DNA of 64,000 bases from Bacteroidales bacterium (GCA_017535125.1 JAFXUS010000007.1:21504-85503); one strand, 5' to 3'. Numbered from the stretch's first letter, positions 17,545-26,095 are shown. The notes: generated by a model not told the origin, from the sequence alone. A program made the numbers and translations.

Positions 17545-18609
17545 TCAGTTGACGCGAATCTTCTGCCCGATGCTCAGCTTGTCCGGGTTGATGCCGGGGT
17601 TGAGCTTCATGATGGCGCTCAGCGACTTGCCCTGCTTGCGCGCGATGGCGCTGAGGCTGTCGCCGGACTTCACGGTGTAGTAGCGGATGGCGGCCTGCTC
17701 GGCGGCGATGCGCTTCTCCTCCTCGATGATCTTCTCCTCGGCGCCGTAGATATCATCCTCCTCGTCGATCGACTCGGGCGTATAACGCGAGTTGGCATTG
17801 AGATAGCTGCGCCGCAGCACGAAGACGTTCTTGCGGAGCTCGCCCTTCTCGTAGTCCGCAATCCATTCCGGATCGAAGGCGAAGCCCTGGTAGCGGGTCT
17901 CGAAATGCAGGTGCGGGCCCGTGGAACGGCCCGTGGAGCCGCCCAGGCCGATCTCGTCGCCGGCACGCACCCAGTCCCCCACCTCGACCTCGCGCTTCGA
18001 CAGGTGTCCGTAGTAGGTCTCCAGGCCGTTCTCGTGCCGGATGATGATCAGGTTGCCGTAGCCCTTGTTGTAGGTGGACGCGCGCACGCGCCCGTCAAAG
18101 GCCGCCACGACGGGCGTGCCCGTCTTGAGCGGCAGGTCCACACCCTGGTGACGCCGTCCGCGGCGCATGCCGAAGCGGGAGAAGACCTTGGTCTGGTTGG
18201 GACAGACGAAGCGGCTCGTCGAGTCCACCAGGCAGATCGAATTGCGCAGCGGAAGGCTGTCCAGCGGTGTATGGTAAGGATTCGTGGAGTTCGGCACCCA
18301 GTCCTTGACGAAGGTGCTGTCGTTCTCCAGCATCTTGAAATTCTTGATGTAGTACCAGGTGTGGTCGTCTTTCAGCACGAGCAGCAGGCGGCCGTCCTGG
18401 ATGTCCAGGGTGTCCACCTCCGCACCCTTTCCCTGCCGGAAGGAACCGGTCTCGGTGACGAAGTCGGCGGGAACCCGCAGGGTGTCCATCGGGACCGCCA
18501 GCGTGTCGGGCACAGACCGGCGGGCGCCAGGGAACAGGATGGAGTCGGAGATCTGCGCGGACAGGGCGGCAGGCAGGAATAGACCCAGGATCAGGATGAT
18601 TTTCTTCAT
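17545..18609 (-). CDS. M23 family metallopeptidase with C-terminal LysM
   Basis: 354 residues with a signal peptide (ILILGLFLPAALSAQ). The M23 (LytM) domain spans about 150-260 and has all catalytic motifs: HQGVDL (HxxxD), YYGHLS, and HLHFE in STGPHLHFETRYQG. It is predicted to be an active peptidoglycan endopeptidase. An Asp/Glu-rich linker leads to a C-terminal LysM domain (YTVKSGDSLSAIARKQG to SIGQKIRVN) that binds peptidoglycan. It starts 1 base after the phosphohexomutase stop, which suggests coupling. A role in septum splitting or wall remodelling is inferred. Confidence 0.9.
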   Translation of the reverse strand: MKKIILILGLFLPAALSAQISDSILFPGARRSVPDTLAVPMDTLRVPADFVTETGSFRQGKGAEVDTLDIQDGRLLLVLKDDHTWYYIKNFKMLENDSTFVKDWVPNSTNPYHTPLDSLPLRNSICLVDSTSRFVCPNQTKVFSRFGMRRGRRHQGVDLPLKTGTPVVAAFDGRVRASTYNKGYGNLIIIRHENGLETYYGHLSKREVEVGDWVRAGDEIGLGGSTGRSTGPHLHFETRYQGFAFDPEWIADYEKGELRKNVFVLRRSYLNANSRYTPESIDEEDDIYGAEEKIIEEEKRIAAEQAAIRYYTVKSGDSLSAIARKQGKSLSAIMKLNPGINPDKLSIGQKIRVN

Positions 18610-18610
18610 G

Positions 18611-19975
18611 CTACGAGCGTTTGGCGCCGAAACGCTCCTCCAACAATTGGCAGGTCTGCGCGACCTTGTCCTGCAGCAGTGCCTCCGTGCGCGCCTCGCA
18701 GATAAAGCGCAGGTAGGGCTCGGTATTCGACGGGCGGATGTTGAACCACCAGTCGGCGAACTCCAGGCGGAAGCCGTCGAAGTCCATCGTCTTGAGCGGC
18801 GTCTCCTGCGCGGAGAAATGCTCGCAGACGGCCTTCATCGCGCCAGGCTTGTCCTCCAGGCGGAAATTGATCTCGCCGGAATTGCAGTAGCCGGCGATCT
18901 CGGCGATCTGCTGGCTGAAACTCTTACCCTGCTTCTTGAGGGCGGCCACGATGCGCAGCACGATCAGCGAGGAGAGCAGGCCGCTGTCGGAGTAGAAGAA
19001 ATCCTTGAAATAATAGTGTCCCGCGAGCTCCCCGCCCCAGAGGCCGTCGATCTCGCGGAGCTTGGGCGCGGCGAAGGCGCGGCCCACGCGCCAGGTGTGC
19101 AGCTCGGCACCGTAGCGGGCGAGGTACTCGCCCACCGCCTTGGAACTGCGGATTTCCTGCAGCACGCGCGGCGCCTTGGCGCCCCGCTCGTCGCAGAAAT
19201 ACAGCGCCATCATGGCGATGACCAGGTCCGGGGCTACGAACTGCCCCTTCTCGTCCACGAACATCACGCGGTCGGCGTCGCCGTCGTAAATCACGCCCAC
19301 GTCGGCGCCGCTCTTGCGCACCAGTTGCTTGAGCGGCTCCACGTTCTTCGCCACCAGCGGGTTGGGTTCATGGTTCGGGAAGCGGCCGTCGATGGTGTCG
19401 AACAGGTATTCCGGCGCCTCGCCGAACACCTCGTGCGCGAAGAGGCAGGACATGCCGTTCGAGAGGTCGAACGCAATCTTGAGACCGCTGTAGTCCCCCT
19501 TGAACTTCATCATGAAGTCGATGTAGTCCTTGTGGATATCCTTCTCCTTCACGATGCCGCGCTTCGCGGCGACGGGAGTCGGGCGTCCCTCTTCGATCCA
19601 GGCCTTGATCTGGCCCAGGCCCGTGTCCAGGCCCACCGGAAGGGCGTTCTCGCGGCTCACCTTCATGCCGTTGTACTCGGCCGGATTGTGGCTCGCCGTG
19701 ATCTGCACGGAGGCCTTGTAGCCGTAGTTCGCCGTGCCGAAATAGACCATCGGCGTGCTGCTCAGGCCGATGTCGGCCACGTCGGCGCCGGCATCGCAGA
19801 TGCCTTCGATGAGCGCGTCATGGATCTCCTGCGACGAGACGCGGCAGTCGCGTCCCACCAGCACCTCGCGGGCGCCCAGCAGTTCAGGAAGGAAATAGCC
19901 GACCTTATAGGCCGTCGTCTTGTCGAAATCTACGCCGTAGATTCCGCGGATATCGTATGCGTGAAATGCTCCCAT
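18611..19975 (-). CDS. manB: Phosphomannomutase / phosphoglucomutase
   Basis: 454 residues of the alpha-D-phosphohexomutase family. The phosphoserine loop is TASHNPAEYNGMK, the metal loop DGDADRVMF, the sugar loop GGELAGHYYF and the phosphate-binding loop RPSNTEPYLRF, in that order. It interconverts hexose 1- and 6-phosphates for GDP-mannose or UDP-glucose supply. Whether it prefers mannose or glucose cannot be read from the sequence, and GlmM is less likely because the loop is GGELAGH rather than GGEQSGH. It lies 12 bases after def in the minus-strand run. Confidence 0.88.
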   Translation of the reverse strand: MGAFHAYDIRGIYGVDFDKTTAYKVGYFLPELLGAREVLVGRDCRVSSQEIHDALIEGICDAGADVADIGLSSTPMVYFGTANYGYKASVQITASHNPAEYNGMKVSRENALPVGLDTGLGQIKAWIEEGRPTPVAAKRGIVKEKDIHKDYIDFMMKFKGDYSGLKIAFDLSNGMSCLFAHEVFGEAPEYLFDTIDGRFPNHEPNPLVAKNVEPLKQLVRKSGADVGVIYDGDADRVMFVDEKGQFVAPDLVIAMMALYFCDERGAKAPRVLQEIRSSKAVGEYLARYGAELHTWRVGRAFAAPKLREIDGLWGGELAGHYYFKDFFYSDSGLLSSLIVLRIVAALKKQGKSFSQQIAEIAGYCNSGEINFRLEDKPGAMKAVCEHFSAQETPLKTMDFDGFRLEFADWWFNIRPSNTEPYLRFICEARTEALLQDKVAQTCQLLEERFGAKRS

Positions 19976-19987
19976 GGTTATGATTGG

Positions 19988-20542
19988 TTATTTGATTTTA
20001 GCTTTGTATGCGGTGCCCACCTTGCCGTGGGCGATGTTCTGCAGTTTCTTCGCGAGCATCTTGCGGCGGATGGGCGCCACGAGGTCCGTGAACAGCTCGC
20101 CGTCCAGGTGCGAGAACTCGTGCTGGATCATGCGCGCCGCGAACTTGTCGAAGGTCTCCGTTTTCTTTTCGAGATTCTCGTCATAGTATTCGACCGTGAT
20201 CCGCTCGGGACGGCGCACGTCGGCGTAGATGCCGGGCACGCTCAGGCAGCCTTCGTTGTACTCGCACTGCTGGGCGCTTTCCTCCGTGACCACCGGATTG
20301 ATGAAAGTGCGGCGGAAGCCTTTCAGATAGGGGTAGATATCCTCCATGATGTCGCCGTTGACGACGGCGACGCGCAGGCTCACCCCGATCTGGGGCGCGG
20401 CGAGGCCGCAGCCCTCGGACTTGTCCAGGGTATCCCAAAGATCCTGCACCAGGGTCTTCAGGCCTTCTTTGTCGTTCAGGTCGGCCGGTTCCGCGACTTT
20501 GCGCAGGACCTCCGAACCGTATAAATAAATGGGTTGTATCAT
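19988..20542 (-). CDS. def: Peptide deformylase
   Basis: 184 residues. It removes the formyl group from nascent proteins. All three motifs are present: GCGLAAPQIG, EGCLSVPG (metal Cys) and QHEFSHLDG (HExxH metal site). It overlaps ruvX by 4 bases. The third motif has Ser where many enzymes have Asp (HEFSH versus HExDH), but the metal and catalytic residues are intact. Confidence 0.95.
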   Translation of the reverse strand: MIQPIYLYGSEVLRKVAEPADLNDKEGLKTLVQDLWDTLDKSEGCGLAAPQIGVSLRVAVVNGDIMEDIYPYLKGFRRTFINPVVTEESAQQCEYNEGCLSVPGIYADVRRPERITVEYYDENLEKKTETFDKFAARMIQHEFSHLDGELFTDLVAPIRRKMLAKKLQNIAHGKVGTAYKAKIK

Positions 20543-20952
20543 TGCTTCTTGTCCAAATAACTTTGCAGGATGATGGCGGCGCTGATCTTGTCCACGGACG
20601 CCTTGTCGCGCCGCTCGCTCTTCTTCATTCCGCCGTCGATCATCGCCCGATGCGCCAGCACCGAAGTGAAGCGCTCGTCCTCCAGCTCGACCGGCACGGC
20701 CGGGAAAGCCTTGCGCAGCCGCTTGAGGAACGCTTCCACGTCCGCCGCCGCTTCGGCAGGCGCTCCGTTGAGATTGAGCGGCCAGCCCACGACAAAACGC
20801 ACGACCGTCTCGGAAGCGGCGTATTTTTGGAGATATTCTATTATCTTTGCAGCAGGAACGGTATCGAGCGGAGATGCGAAGATGCCCAGCGGGTCGCTTA
20901 CCGCGACGCCGACCCGGGCGCGTCCGTAATCTATTCCGATGATCCTGTCCAT
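20539..20952 (-). CDS. ruvX: Putative Holliday junction resolvase RuvX (YqgF)
   Basis: 137 residues from the ATG at 20952 (a GTG at 20955 is directly upstream). The RNase H-like fold begins with IIGIDYGRARVGVAVSDP, has VVGWPLNLNG in the middle, and the acidic motif DERFTSVLA followed by DKISAAIILQSYL near the end. The family acts in 16S rRNA processing and/or junction resolution. It is the first gene of a six-gene minus-strand run. The upstream -7 box lies only 6 bases from the start, so the mRNA is probably leaderless. Confidence 0.92.
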   Translation of the reverse strand: MDRIIGIDYGRARVGVAVSDPLGIFASPLDTVPAAKIIEYLQKYAASETVVRFVVGWPLNLNGAPAEAAADVEAFLKRLRKAFPAVPVELEDERFTSVLAHRAMIDGGMKKSERRDKASVDKISAAIILQSYLDKKQ

Positions 20953-20957
20953 CACTG

Positions 20958-20965
20958 CAAATTTA
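20958..20965 (-). promoter_or_regulatory. ruvX promoter, -7 box TAAATTTG
   Basis: On the minus strand the box reads TAAATTTG and ends 6 bases before the ATG. It sits in the 23-base gap between the divergent ruvX and M23 genes. Confidence 0.55.
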
Positions 20966-20975
20966 CATTAAAAGT

Positions 20976-21827
20976 ATGGGAAGACAAAATCCGGAGCATC
21001 GCACGCGGCAATTCAGGTTGTCGCTGGTGGACAATGAGACCCACGAACCCCTCCGGTCGATCCGCTTCAACCGCGCCCAGGGCGTTTACGGCATCATCAC
21101 GGCCGTGCTCGCCGTGCTGCTCGTCGCCTACCTGCTTTTCGCTTTCACGCCGCTGCGCACCATCATTCCGGGCTACCCGAACGCCCATTCGCGCCGCCAG
21201 GCCGTGGCCAACGCCATCAAGATCGATTCGCTCGAGAACGCCGTCTCCCGCTGGAACCTCTACGCCGAAAGCCTCAGCCGCGTGCTCACGGGCGGGCAGA
21301 CCGTCGATTTCGACAGCCTCATGCACGCCGGCACCGCCCGCTATATTTCCAACAAGGATCCCGAGGAGCTCGCCCGCCGCGACTCGCTCCTGCGCGAGAC
21401 CGTCCGCAAGGAGGAACAGTTCGGCGTCGGCACCGGCGCCCCGCGCGACCTCCCCATCGAGGGCATGCACTTCTTCACGCCGCTCAAGGGCGTAGTGGCC
21501 ACCGGTTTCGACCGCGTGACGCATCCGGCCATCGACATCACGGCCCCCACGGGGAGCGTGGTGAGCGCCGTGCTCGACGGCACGGTCATCTTCACCGGCT
21601 GGGATGCGGAAGCCGGCTACGTCATCATCATCCAGCACCGCGAAGACCTGCTGAGCGTCTATACCAATAACCAGAAACTGCTGCGCAGCTCCGGCGACGC
21701 CGTCAAGGCCGGCACCCCGATCGCCCTGGTCGGCGGCATCGCGGAAAAACCCGGCGCCGAGCACCTGCACTTCGAACTCTGGCAGAACGGCCAAAGCCTC
21801 GATCCCACCCGTTTCATCAGCTTCTAA
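20976..21827 (+). CDS. Membrane-anchored M23 (LytM-like) protein, possibly non-catalytic
   Basis: 283 residues. A cytoplasmic tail of about 35 residues is followed by one transmembrane helix (GIITAVLAVLLVAYLLFAF) and a periplasmic region with a LytM fold at about 165-275. Zinc ligands are visible in THPAIDI (HxxxD) and EHLHFELW. The YxH motif that normally carries the catalytic His reads VYTNNQKLL, with Asn in place. It may therefore be an activator or scaffold like divisome LytM factors rather than an enzyme; this is inference. The next gene, dxr, starts directly after the stop. Confidence 0.85.
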   Translation: MGRQNPEHRTRQFRLSLVDNETHEPLRSIRFNRAQGVYGIITAVLAVLLVAYLLFAFTPLRTIIPGYPNAHSRRQAVANAIKIDSLENAVSRWNLYAESLSRVLTGGQTVDFDSLMHAGTARYISNKDPEELARRDSLLRETVRKEEQFGVGTGAPRDLPIEGMHFFTPLKGVVATGFDRVTHPAIDITAPTGSVVSAVLDGTVIFTGWDAEAGYVIIIQHREDLLSVYTNNQKLLRSSGDAVKAGTPIALVGGIAEKPGAEHLHFELWQNGQSLDPTRFISF

Positions 21828-22979
21828 GTGAAAAGAAGAATCGCCATTTTCGGATCCACCGGATCCATCGGAACCCAGACGCTGGACGTCGTCTGGCAGC
21901 ACCGCGACCTGTTCGAGGTCGAACTCATCTCCGCGCGCAGCAGCACGGACCTGCTCATCCGGCAGGCCATCGAGTTTGACGTGGCGCACGTCGTCATCTG
22001 CGACGAGACGCGTTACCAGGAAGTCGCGGACGCCCTGCAGCCCCGCGGGACGAAGGTCTGGGCCGGCGTGGACAGCCTCTGCGACCTGGCCGGGATGGAC
22101 TCCGTGGACATCGTCGTGGGCGCCATGGTGGGCTTCAGCGGCCTGCGTCCCACCCTCGCCGCCCTGCGGGCCGGCAAGGTCGTGGCCCTGGCCAACAAGG
22201 AGACGCTCGTGGCCGCGGGCTCCGTCGTCACCCGTACCGCGCGGGAGCACGGCGGCGTGATCCTGCCCGTGGATTCCGAGCATTCGGCCATCTTCCAGTG
22301 CCTGCTCGCCGCCGGCGAGAACCCGGTCGAGCGCGTGCACCTCACGGCCTCCGGCGGCCCGTTCCGCACCTGGGACCGCCAGCGCATCGCCGGCGCCACC
22401 GCCGCCCAGGCACTCAAGCACCCCAACTGGGACATGGGCGCCAAGGTCACCATCGACTCCGCCACCATGATGAACAAGGGATTCGAAGTCATCGAGGCCC
22501 GTTGGCTCTTCGACCTCACGCCCGAGCAGATCAACGTGGTCGTCCACCCGGAATCGGTCATCCACTCGATGGTCGAATTCATGGATGGCGCCGTCATCGC
22601 GCAGCTCGGCTGCCCCGACATGCGGGAGCCGATCGGCTTCGCACTCAGTTTCCCCACCCGGCTCACCGTGGGCAACAAGAAACTCGATTTCGCCGCCCTC
22701 GGCGGCATGTCTTTCGAGGCGCCGGACACGAACCGCTTCCCCTGCCTGGGGCTCGCGTTCGAGGCGCTCCGCCGCGGCGGCAACGCCCCCTGCGCGCTCA
22801 ACGCCGCCAACGAAGTGGCGGTGGCCGCCTATCTTAAAGACCTGATTTCCTTCTACGATATCGCCAAGATCGGCGAAAAGGCGCTCTCGGGCCTGAATTT
22901 TGCAGCAGACCCTTCGCTCGACGACATTTTCGAGACCAACCGGGAAGTCGCCGCCATTGCCGATGGTTATATTCATTAA
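21828..22979 (+). CDS. dxr: 1-deoxy-D-xylulose-5-phosphate reductoisomerase
   Basis: 383 residues from a GTG that immediately follows the previous stop. It carries out the second step of the MEP isoprenoid pathway, using NADPH. It shows the NADPH-binding loop FGSTGSIGTQTLDVV, the ALANKETLVAAG segment, the substrate motif TASGGPFRT, and the conserved stretches MMNKGFEVIEA and HPESVIHSMVEF. The end overlaps rseP by 17 bases. The arrangement dxr-rseP is common in Bacteroidota and other phyla. Confidence 0.96.
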   Translation: MKRRIAIFGSTGSIGTQTLDVVWQHRDLFEVELISARSSTDLLIRQAIEFDVAHVVICDETRYQEVADALQPRGTKVWAGVDSLCDLAGMDSVDIVVGAMVGFSGLRPTLAALRAGKVVALANKETLVAAGSVVTRTAREHGGVILPVDSEHSAIFQCLLAAGENPVERVHLTASGGPFRTWDRQRIAGATAAQALKHPNWDMGAKVTIDSATMMNKGFEVIEARWLFDLTPEQINVVVHPESVIHSMVEFMDGAVIAQLGCPDMREPIGFALSFPTRLTVGNKKLDFAALGGMSFEAPDTNRFPCLGLAFEALRRGGNAPCALNAANEVAVAAYLKDLISFYDIAKIGEKALSGLNFAADPSLDDIFETNREVAAIADGYIH

Positions 22980-24264
22980 GACACTGCAAGTCATCCTAGC
23001 CCTGTCCGTGCTCATCATCATCCATGAGTTCGGCCATTTCCTGTGGGCGCGCGCCTTCGGCATCCGCGTGGAGAAGTTCTACCTCTTCTTCGACCTGGGC
23101 GGCAAGGCCCTGGCCCGCTGGCGCTGGGGCCAGACGGAATTCGGCATCGGCTGGCTCCCCTTCGGCGGCTACTGCAAGATCTCCGGCATGATCGACGAGT
23201 CCATGGACCTCGAGCAGCTCAAGCATGAGCCGCAGCCCTGGGAGTTCCGGACCCATTCGCCCTGGCAGCGCCTGCTGGTGATGGCCGGCGGCGTGATCAA
23301 CAACTTCATCTTCGCCATTTTCGCCTACATCGCCATCATGGCCATCTGGGGCGAATCCTATATCGAGAACCGCGGCAACCGCATCTACGTGGACGAGCTC
23401 GCCTACGAGATGGGCTTCCGCACCGGCGACGAGATCCTTCGCTTCGACGACTACGTGCCCGAGAATTTCGGCATGCTGCAGGCGGACCTCGCCCGGCGCG
23501 GCGTCCACAAGGCCACCGTCCTCCGCGACGGCGACACCCTCGACATCTACATCGACCAGGCGCGCATCGGCGACGTGCTCAGCGACCCGATGATGTTCGA
23601 CCTCGCCGTCCCCTTCGTGGTCGATTCCGTGATGCAGGACGGCCTCAACGCCGACACCGACCTGCTCCGGGGCGACCGCATCGTGGCCTTCAACGGCCGC
23701 GAGGTGGAATTCGTCCAGGATTCGCGGGCCCTGCTCGCGCAGATGCGCTCGCAGGAAGTCGCCGCCTCCGTGGTGCGCGGTGAGGACACCCTCGGCCTGC
23801 CCGTCCGCGTGGACAGCGTCGGCCGCATCGGCGTCTATATGCAGATGCCCGGCATCAAGACCCGGCACTACAACTTCCTGGAGGCCATTCCCGCCGGCTG
23901 GCGGGAGGCGGGGTCCTCCATCCGGGGCTACCTGGACGACCTCTCGCTGCTCGCGCGGCCGTCCACCGGCGCCTACAAGTCCGTGGGCAGTTTCATCGCC
24001 ATCGGACAGGTCTTCCCCGAGACCTGGGACTGGTTCCGCTTCCTGAACATCCTCGCCCTGCTGTCCATCATGCTCGGCGTGATGAACCTCCTCCCCATCC
24101 CCGGGCTGGACGGAGGCCACATCCTGTTCACCCTGTACGAAATCATTTCCGGGCGCAAGCCCGGCCAGAAATTCCTCGTCGCCGCCCAGCTCATCGGCAT
24201 GGTCATCATCTTCGCCCTGATGTTCCTGGCTTTCGGCAACGATATCGCACGCATCATCCATTAA
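22963..24264 (+). CDS. rseP: RIP metalloprotease RseP (site-2 protease, M50)
   Basis: 433 residues from the ATG at 22963, which begins the first membrane helix; the frame extends further back inside dxr but that part does not look like RseP. The zinc motif is IIIHEFGHFLWAR in TM1, and the second active-site motif is LLPIPGLDGGHIL near the C-terminus. A central periplasmic region of about 200 residues would hold the PDZ domains. It cleaves anti-sigma factors or signal-peptide remnants within the membrane. It overlaps dxr by 17 bases, and a DUF4837 lipoprotein follows after 12 bases. Confidence 0.94.
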   Translation: MVIFIKTLQVILALSVLIIIHEFGHFLWARAFGIRVEKFYLFFDLGGKALARWRWGQTEFGIGWLPFGGYCKISGMIDESMDLEQLKHEPQPWEFRTHSPWQRLLVMAGGVINNFIFAIFAYIAIMAIWGESYIENRGNRIYVDELAYEMGFRTGDEILRFDDYVPENFGMLQADLARRGVHKATVLRDGDTLDIYIDQARIGDVLSDPMMFDLAVPFVVDSVMQDGLNADTDLLRGDRIVAFNGREVEFVQDSRALLAQMRSQEVAASVVRGEDTLGLPVRVDSVGRIGVYMQMPGIKTRHYNFLEAIPAGWREAGSSIRGYLDDLSLLARPSTGAYKSVGSFIAIGQVFPETWDWFRFLNILALLSIMLGVMNLLPIPGLDGGHILFTLYEIISGRKPGQKFLVAAQLIGMVIIFALMFLAFGNDIARIIH

Positions 24265-24276
24265 AGCAGTAAAGAT

Positions 24277-25287
24277 ATGAAAACAAGACACTTACTCCTC
24301 CTTCTCTGCACCGCAGCCCTTGCGTTGAGCGCCTGCAAGAACACCGGACCCCTGCTGCCGAGCGTCAGCGGCAAAGCCGGCGAAGTCATCGTCGTGATGG
24401 AGAAGCACGACTGGGAAGACACGCTGGGAAGCGACGTACGCGAGCTGCTGGCCTGCGACTGCCCCTGGCTGGCACAGAAAGAGCCCCTCTACAGCCTCGT
24501 GAACGTGATTCCGTCCGCCTTCGCGGACCTGTTCAAGGTGCACCGCAACATCATCCTCTTCCAGGTCAATCCCCAGATCGACAGCGTCGGCATCATCTAC
24601 AAGCATGACGTGTGGGCGGCCCCGCAGTGCGTGATCCAGCTCAGCGCGCCCACCGCGGCCCAGGCCTCCGAACTCCTCAAGGAGAAGGGCCCCATGATCG
24701 TCAGCAGCATCGAGCAGGCAGAGCGCGACCGCGTGATCCGCAACACCCTGCGCTACGAGGAGCATGAGCTGTATCCGCAGGTCGCGGAGGTCTTCGGCGG
24801 TTCGCCGCACTTCCCCAGCGGCTACCAGCTCCGCAAGATCACGGATTCCTTCGCCTGGATCGCCTATGACAAACAGGCCTACCAGGACGTCTTCGTGTAC
24901 CGTTATCCGGTCGAGGACGAGCCCTTCACGCTGGACAAGATCATCGCCCACCGCAACACCATGCTCCAGGAGAACGTCCCGGGCATGTTCGACGGCACCT
25001 ACATGACCACCAGCGAATACTTCGCCCCCACCCTCGAGTACCTCAAGTACCGCGGGCGCGACCTCGTGCAGGTGCGCGGCATGTGGGAGGTCCAGAACGA
25101 CTTCATGGGCGGTCCCTTCGTCTCCCACTCCTTCTACAGCAAGGACGGCTCCGAGATCATCGTGGCCGAAGCCTGGGTGTACGCCCCCCAGTTCGACAAA
25201 CGCCAGTACCTCCGCCAGGTCGAATCCGTCCTCTATTCCTGGGAATGGAAAGCGGCCGCTGACGCGGAAGAAAATCAGACAAATTAA
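24277..25287 (+). CDS. DUF4837 family lipoprotein
   Basis: 336 residues. The signal peptide LLLLLCTAALALSACKN ends in a lipobox (LSAC), so this is a predicted lipoprotein. The rest matches the Bacteroidota-specific DUF4837 family: it begins with SGKAGEVIVVMEKHDWE, has FQVNPQIDSVGIIYKHDVWA centrally, and ends with YLRQVESVLYSWEW. Function is unknown. The position directly after dxr and rseP suggests co-transcription and perhaps an envelope role. Confidence 0.82.
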   Translation: MKTRHLLLLLCTAALALSACKNTGPLLPSVSGKAGEVIVVMEKHDWEDTLGSDVRELLACDCPWLAQKEPLYSLVNVIPSAFADLFKVHRNIILFQVNPQIDSVGIIYKHDVWAAPQCVIQLSAPTAAQASELLKEKGPMIVSSIEQAERDRVIRNTLRYEEHELYPQVAEVFGGSPHFPSGYQLRKITDSFAWIAYDKQAYQDVFVYRYPVEDEPFTLDKIIAHRNTMLQENVPGMFDGTYMTTSEYFAPTLEYLKYRGRDLVQVRGMWEVQNDFMGGPFVSHSFYSKDGSEIIVAEAWVYAPQFDKRQYLRQVESVLYSWEWKAAADAEENQTN

Positions 25288-25318
25288 TTTGTCAAGTCCA
25301 AAAAGTTTTCTATCTTTG
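25288..25318 (+). promoter_or_regulatory. Promoter of tRNA-Glu/rpsT: TTTG-N19-TATCTTTG
   Basis: TTTG at 25288-25291 and TATCTTTG at 25311-25318 are separated by 19 bases. This is the best full match in the window to the Bacteroidota -33/-7 consensus. Confidence 0.75.
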
Positions 25319-25356
25319 CAGTCCCAATTTGGCGGATAGCGCTTTGGGATGAGTTT

Positions 25357-25431
25357 GGTGGGTTCGTATAACGGCTAGTACTCAAGATTTTCATTCTTGC
25401 AATAGGAGTTCGATTCTCCTACCCACTACCA
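25357..25431 (+). tRNA. tRNA-Glu (anticodon UUC)
   Basis: The acceptor GGTGGGT pairs with ACCCACT, with a G-U at the first pair. The anticodon stem CAAGA/TCTTG encloses TTTTCAT with anticodon TTC. The T arm is AGGAG-TTCGATT-CTCCT. CCA is encoded at 25429-25431. It sits 19 bases before rpsT and may be processed from a shared transcript. Confidence 0.95.
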
Positions 25432-25450
25432 AATATTAAAAAATAAAACA

Positions 25451-25705
25451 ATGGCAAATACAGCATCCGCAAAGAAGGCCGATCGCCAGAGCGAAAGGCA
25501 CAGAATGCATAATCGTTATTATGCAAAGACCACCCGCAACGCTATCCGCGACATCCGCAACACCACCGACAAGGCTCAGGCCCAGGCCAACGCCCCCAAG
25601 GTCTATGCGATGATCGACAAGCTCGCCAAGATTGGCCTGATCCACAAGAACAAGGCTTCCAACCTCAAGAGCGGCATCGCGGTTTACATCAACAAACTTG
25701 CTTAA
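25451..25705 (+). CDS. rpsT: 30S ribosomal protein S20
   Basis: 84 residues, the usual length. It is Lys/Arg-rich with the family signature [17 protein letters not shown] near the N-terminus and a helical C-terminus with [13 protein letters not shown]. It binds 16S rRNA and acts early in 30S assembly. It is likely transcribed with the upstream tRNA-Glu, since no separate -7 box lies in the 19-base gap. Confidence 0.97.
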   Translation: MANTASAKKADRQSERHRMHNRYYAKTTRNAIRDIRNTTDKAQAQANAPKVYAMIDKLAKIGLIHKNKASNLKSGIAVYINKLA

Positions 25706-25720
25706 TCGCAGTTTTTGTTG

Positions 25721-25728
25721 TACTTTTG
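25721..25728 (+). promoter_or_regulatory. tRNA-Pro promoter, -7 box TACTTTTG
   Basis: This matches TAnnTTTG. A TTG at 25698-25700 sits 20 bases upstream. The box is 130 bases before the mature tRNA-Pro end, so a long 5' leader is implied. Confidence 0.55.
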
Positions 25729-25858
25729 CAACCCGGTTTCGACCGGATTCTTGACAAGATTGATTTATTGAAATTTCGAAGTTGATTTGCGGAGGGCCTC
25801 AAGTGAAACGAGGAGTGAGGAAGTTGAGCGCCGCGGACGCCGCAAAGCAACGAGAAAT
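25729..25858 (+). other. Long 5' leader upstream of tRNA-Pro
   Basis: 130 non-coding bases between the -7 box and the tRNA. It opens with a stable tetraloop hairpin (CCGGTTTCGACCGG, 25733-25746) and later has purine-rich sequence with short complementary blocks (CCTC and GAGG around 25797-25826). No open frame here resembles a protein. I do not recognise an RNA family. Confidence 0.35.
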
Positions 25859-25932
25859 CGGGATGTAGCGCAGTTGGCTAGCGCACTACGTTCGGGACGT
25901 AGGGGTCGTCTGTTCGAGTCAGATCATCCCGA
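25859..25932 (+). tRNA. tRNA-Pro (anticodon CGG)
   Basis: The acceptor CGGGATG pairs with CATCCCG. The D stem is GCGC/GCGC. The anticodon stem CTACG/CGTAG encloses TTCGGGA with anticodon CGG. The T arm ends TTCGAGT-CAGAT. The discriminator is A and CCA is not encoded. Confidence 0.93.
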
Positions 25933-25935
25933 CAA

Positions 25936-25962
25936 GGGGAAGCGGAAACGCTTCCCCTTTTT
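25936..25962 (+). terminator. Terminator of tRNA-Pro
   Basis: GGGGAAGCG-GAAA-CGCTTCCCC is followed by TTTTT, a classic intrinsic terminator. Confidence 0.9.
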
Positions 25963-25992
25963 CGTTTATGTCGCCCAATAATCACCCACACT

Positions 25993-26079
25993 GCTCGTTG
26001 TGTCCCATTTCTGGGGACACAAGGCGCAAAAAAGGGGGTAAAACGCTCGTTGTGTCCCTATTATTGGGACACAACGAGC
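25993..26079. repeat. Tandem GTGTCCC/GGGACAC hairpin repeat
   Basis: Two hairpins start 52 bases apart, each opening GCTCGTTGTGTCCC. The second (26045-26079) is perfect over 14 bp, closing GGGACACAACGAGC. The first (25993-26027) keeps about 10 bp (TTGTGTCCC against GGGACACAA). They lie between the tRNA-Pro terminator and the end of the convergent GH3 gene. They could act as a GH3 terminator or be a REP-like interspersed element. Confidence 0.6.
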
Positions 26080-26095
26080 AATTATAGCGGTGAAA

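Noticed and set aside
25787..25981. Small open frame spanning tRNA-Pro and its terminator
   Set aside because: It translates a tRNA gene and has an Arg-rich composition with no family features.
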